Assembly: GCA_964020155.1 (NCBI GenBank)
Contig: OZ026564.1
Span: 2,044,955 to 2,108,954 of the forward strand
Source: Chondrilla cf. caribensis
Lineage: Eukaryota > Porifera > Demospongiae > Chondrillida > Chondrillidae
Reading direction: 5' to 3'
DNA: 64,000 nt
A program made the position numbers and the translations under genes. This document shows positions 63,247 to 64,000 of this stretch, piece by piece; position 1 is the first letter of the stretch; each line of letters opens with the position of its first letter. Under the pieces are notes generated by a model, which saw nothing but the letters and a program-made list of their open reading frames with translations, did not search any database and was not told where the DNA came from.

Positions 63247-64000
63247 ACACCGGAAGCGTAGGCGGGCAGGCGGCCGACTCGCAAGAGAGGGGCTCGCTTA
63301 GGCTCGCCCCAACTAGTTCAGACAGAGTCTGAAGGGGCTCGCCTAAGCTCGCCCAGTTAGCAGGGGTCAGCATAGATGCGCAGTAGCTGGCATTGAAAAC
63401 GCACACATAGGCACTGACTGATGTCTGCAGCATGCATGCTCTATTCAGGCGATTATGCAAATGCCAGCATATCCATAAGTGCCTGATAGGGTGGCTAAGT
63501 ACATGCAGTGTGCTGGGTTCTGCTGCTGTGCAGTAGTTGCAGTAGTGACATGTTTATTCCATGTTGCAGCACAGAGATGTCTGTGTTGTATTGAAGGATG
63601 ATAATGATTTTATAGATGTATTACACAGCATCAAAATGAGTCAATGCGTAAATATAAAACCCTACCCCTACCCTAACCCTAACCCTATCCTAACTCTACC
63701 TTAACTTACTCCCTACTCCAAAAGTACTACACTGTATAGGAAGAAATACCAAATGTTGATAAATGTGTACATCAAAATGCACTGATGTCATCTCATTGTG
63801 TTAGACAGCTACAGCTTGCCCCATTCAGGTGCATATGTCAGCATGTGCACATAGGGTCTGTCCCATTTAGCAGCAGATGTGCCCAAGTAGGAGTACAGGA
63901 ACAATAGCAGTTGATGTATGCGTGTCGACAACGTTACTTCGCGTTTCTATGTGTGAGACCATACGGCATTAACATATATTTCGAGATTCCTTGTTCCACA

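Larger units (their letters stand above)
60214..64000. repeat. Long satellite-like array with embedded CCCTAA blocks
   Basis: A complex unit recurs. The landmark CTAGTTCAGACAGAGTCTGA lies near 60297, 61575 and 63312. TAACACGTAAGATATAACGCCCG lies near 61063 and 62821. CCGGAAGCGTAGGCGGGCAG follows TA tracts near 61508 and 63248. CCCTAA-type blocks lie near 60633, 61921, 62387 and 63658. Full units are about 1.73-1.76 kb; the middle one contains an extra duplication of ~0.4 kb (61840-62390). The array runs off the right edge of the window. Open frames in it overlap on both strands and repeat with the unit, so I do not annotate them as genes. Confidence 0.85.

Noticed and set aside
60633..63690. 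A chromosome end
   Set aside because: The CCCTAA blocks are short, interrupted and embedded in a longer repeat on both sides.

Overview
The window is animal DNA and most likely comes from a demosponge. It is AT-rich and intron-bearing, with CA/GT and TA microsatellites, many small palindromic transposon relics and CCCTAA telomere-type motifs. The sponge call rests on the first gene. It is a secreted array of Calx-beta modules built only from phase-1 introns, the architecture described for sponge aggregation factors. I cannot name the species.

Layout. (1) 116-25833, + strand: a 36-exon gene that I could splice by hand into one continuous reading frame of 2346 residues. It has a signal peptide, 17 Calx-beta modules and a C-terminal domain resembling the C-terminal domain of inter-alpha-trypsin inhibitor heavy chains (vWD-like). 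Its introns hold microsatellites and several miniature transposons. (2) 27549-33212, - strand: a type II membrane glycosyltransferase of the MGAT4 (GT54) type. Its second exon can be joined in phase 0 either to a short last exon or to a downstream exon coding for two WSC domains. A 0.5 kb hairpin lies in its first intron. (3) 34236-36300: two decayed reverse-transcriptase fragments lying head to head. (4) 39054-42373, - strand: a two-exon secreted protein with VWA, Ig-like, EGF-like and IgGFc-binding-type domains. (5) 46041-50734, - strand: a secreted protein with a proline-rich stretch, an Ig-like domain and about 1,100 residues of pentapeptide repeats. Nearly every pentad carries an N-glycosylation sequon, about 140 in all by hand count. 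This is the most unusual object in the window. (6) 51000-58890: mostly non-coding, with minisatellites and one orphan candidate exon. (7) 58891-60163: a DNA-transposon-like element framed by copies of a GGACCAAAATTTT motif and carrying a Ulp1-protease/PHD-finger remnant. (8) About 60170-64000: a long tandem or satellite array that contains telomere-like CCCTAA blocks, GC-rich modules and TA repeats.

Together, the four host genes are extracellular or secretory-pathway genes: two large adhesion-type proteins, one hyperglycosylated beta-helix candidate and one N-glycan branching enzyme. A link to cell adhesion or self-recognition is plausible but is inferred from domain content and proximity only. 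All gene models are hand-spliced from GT/AG sites and reading frame; no transcript data or database searches were used.
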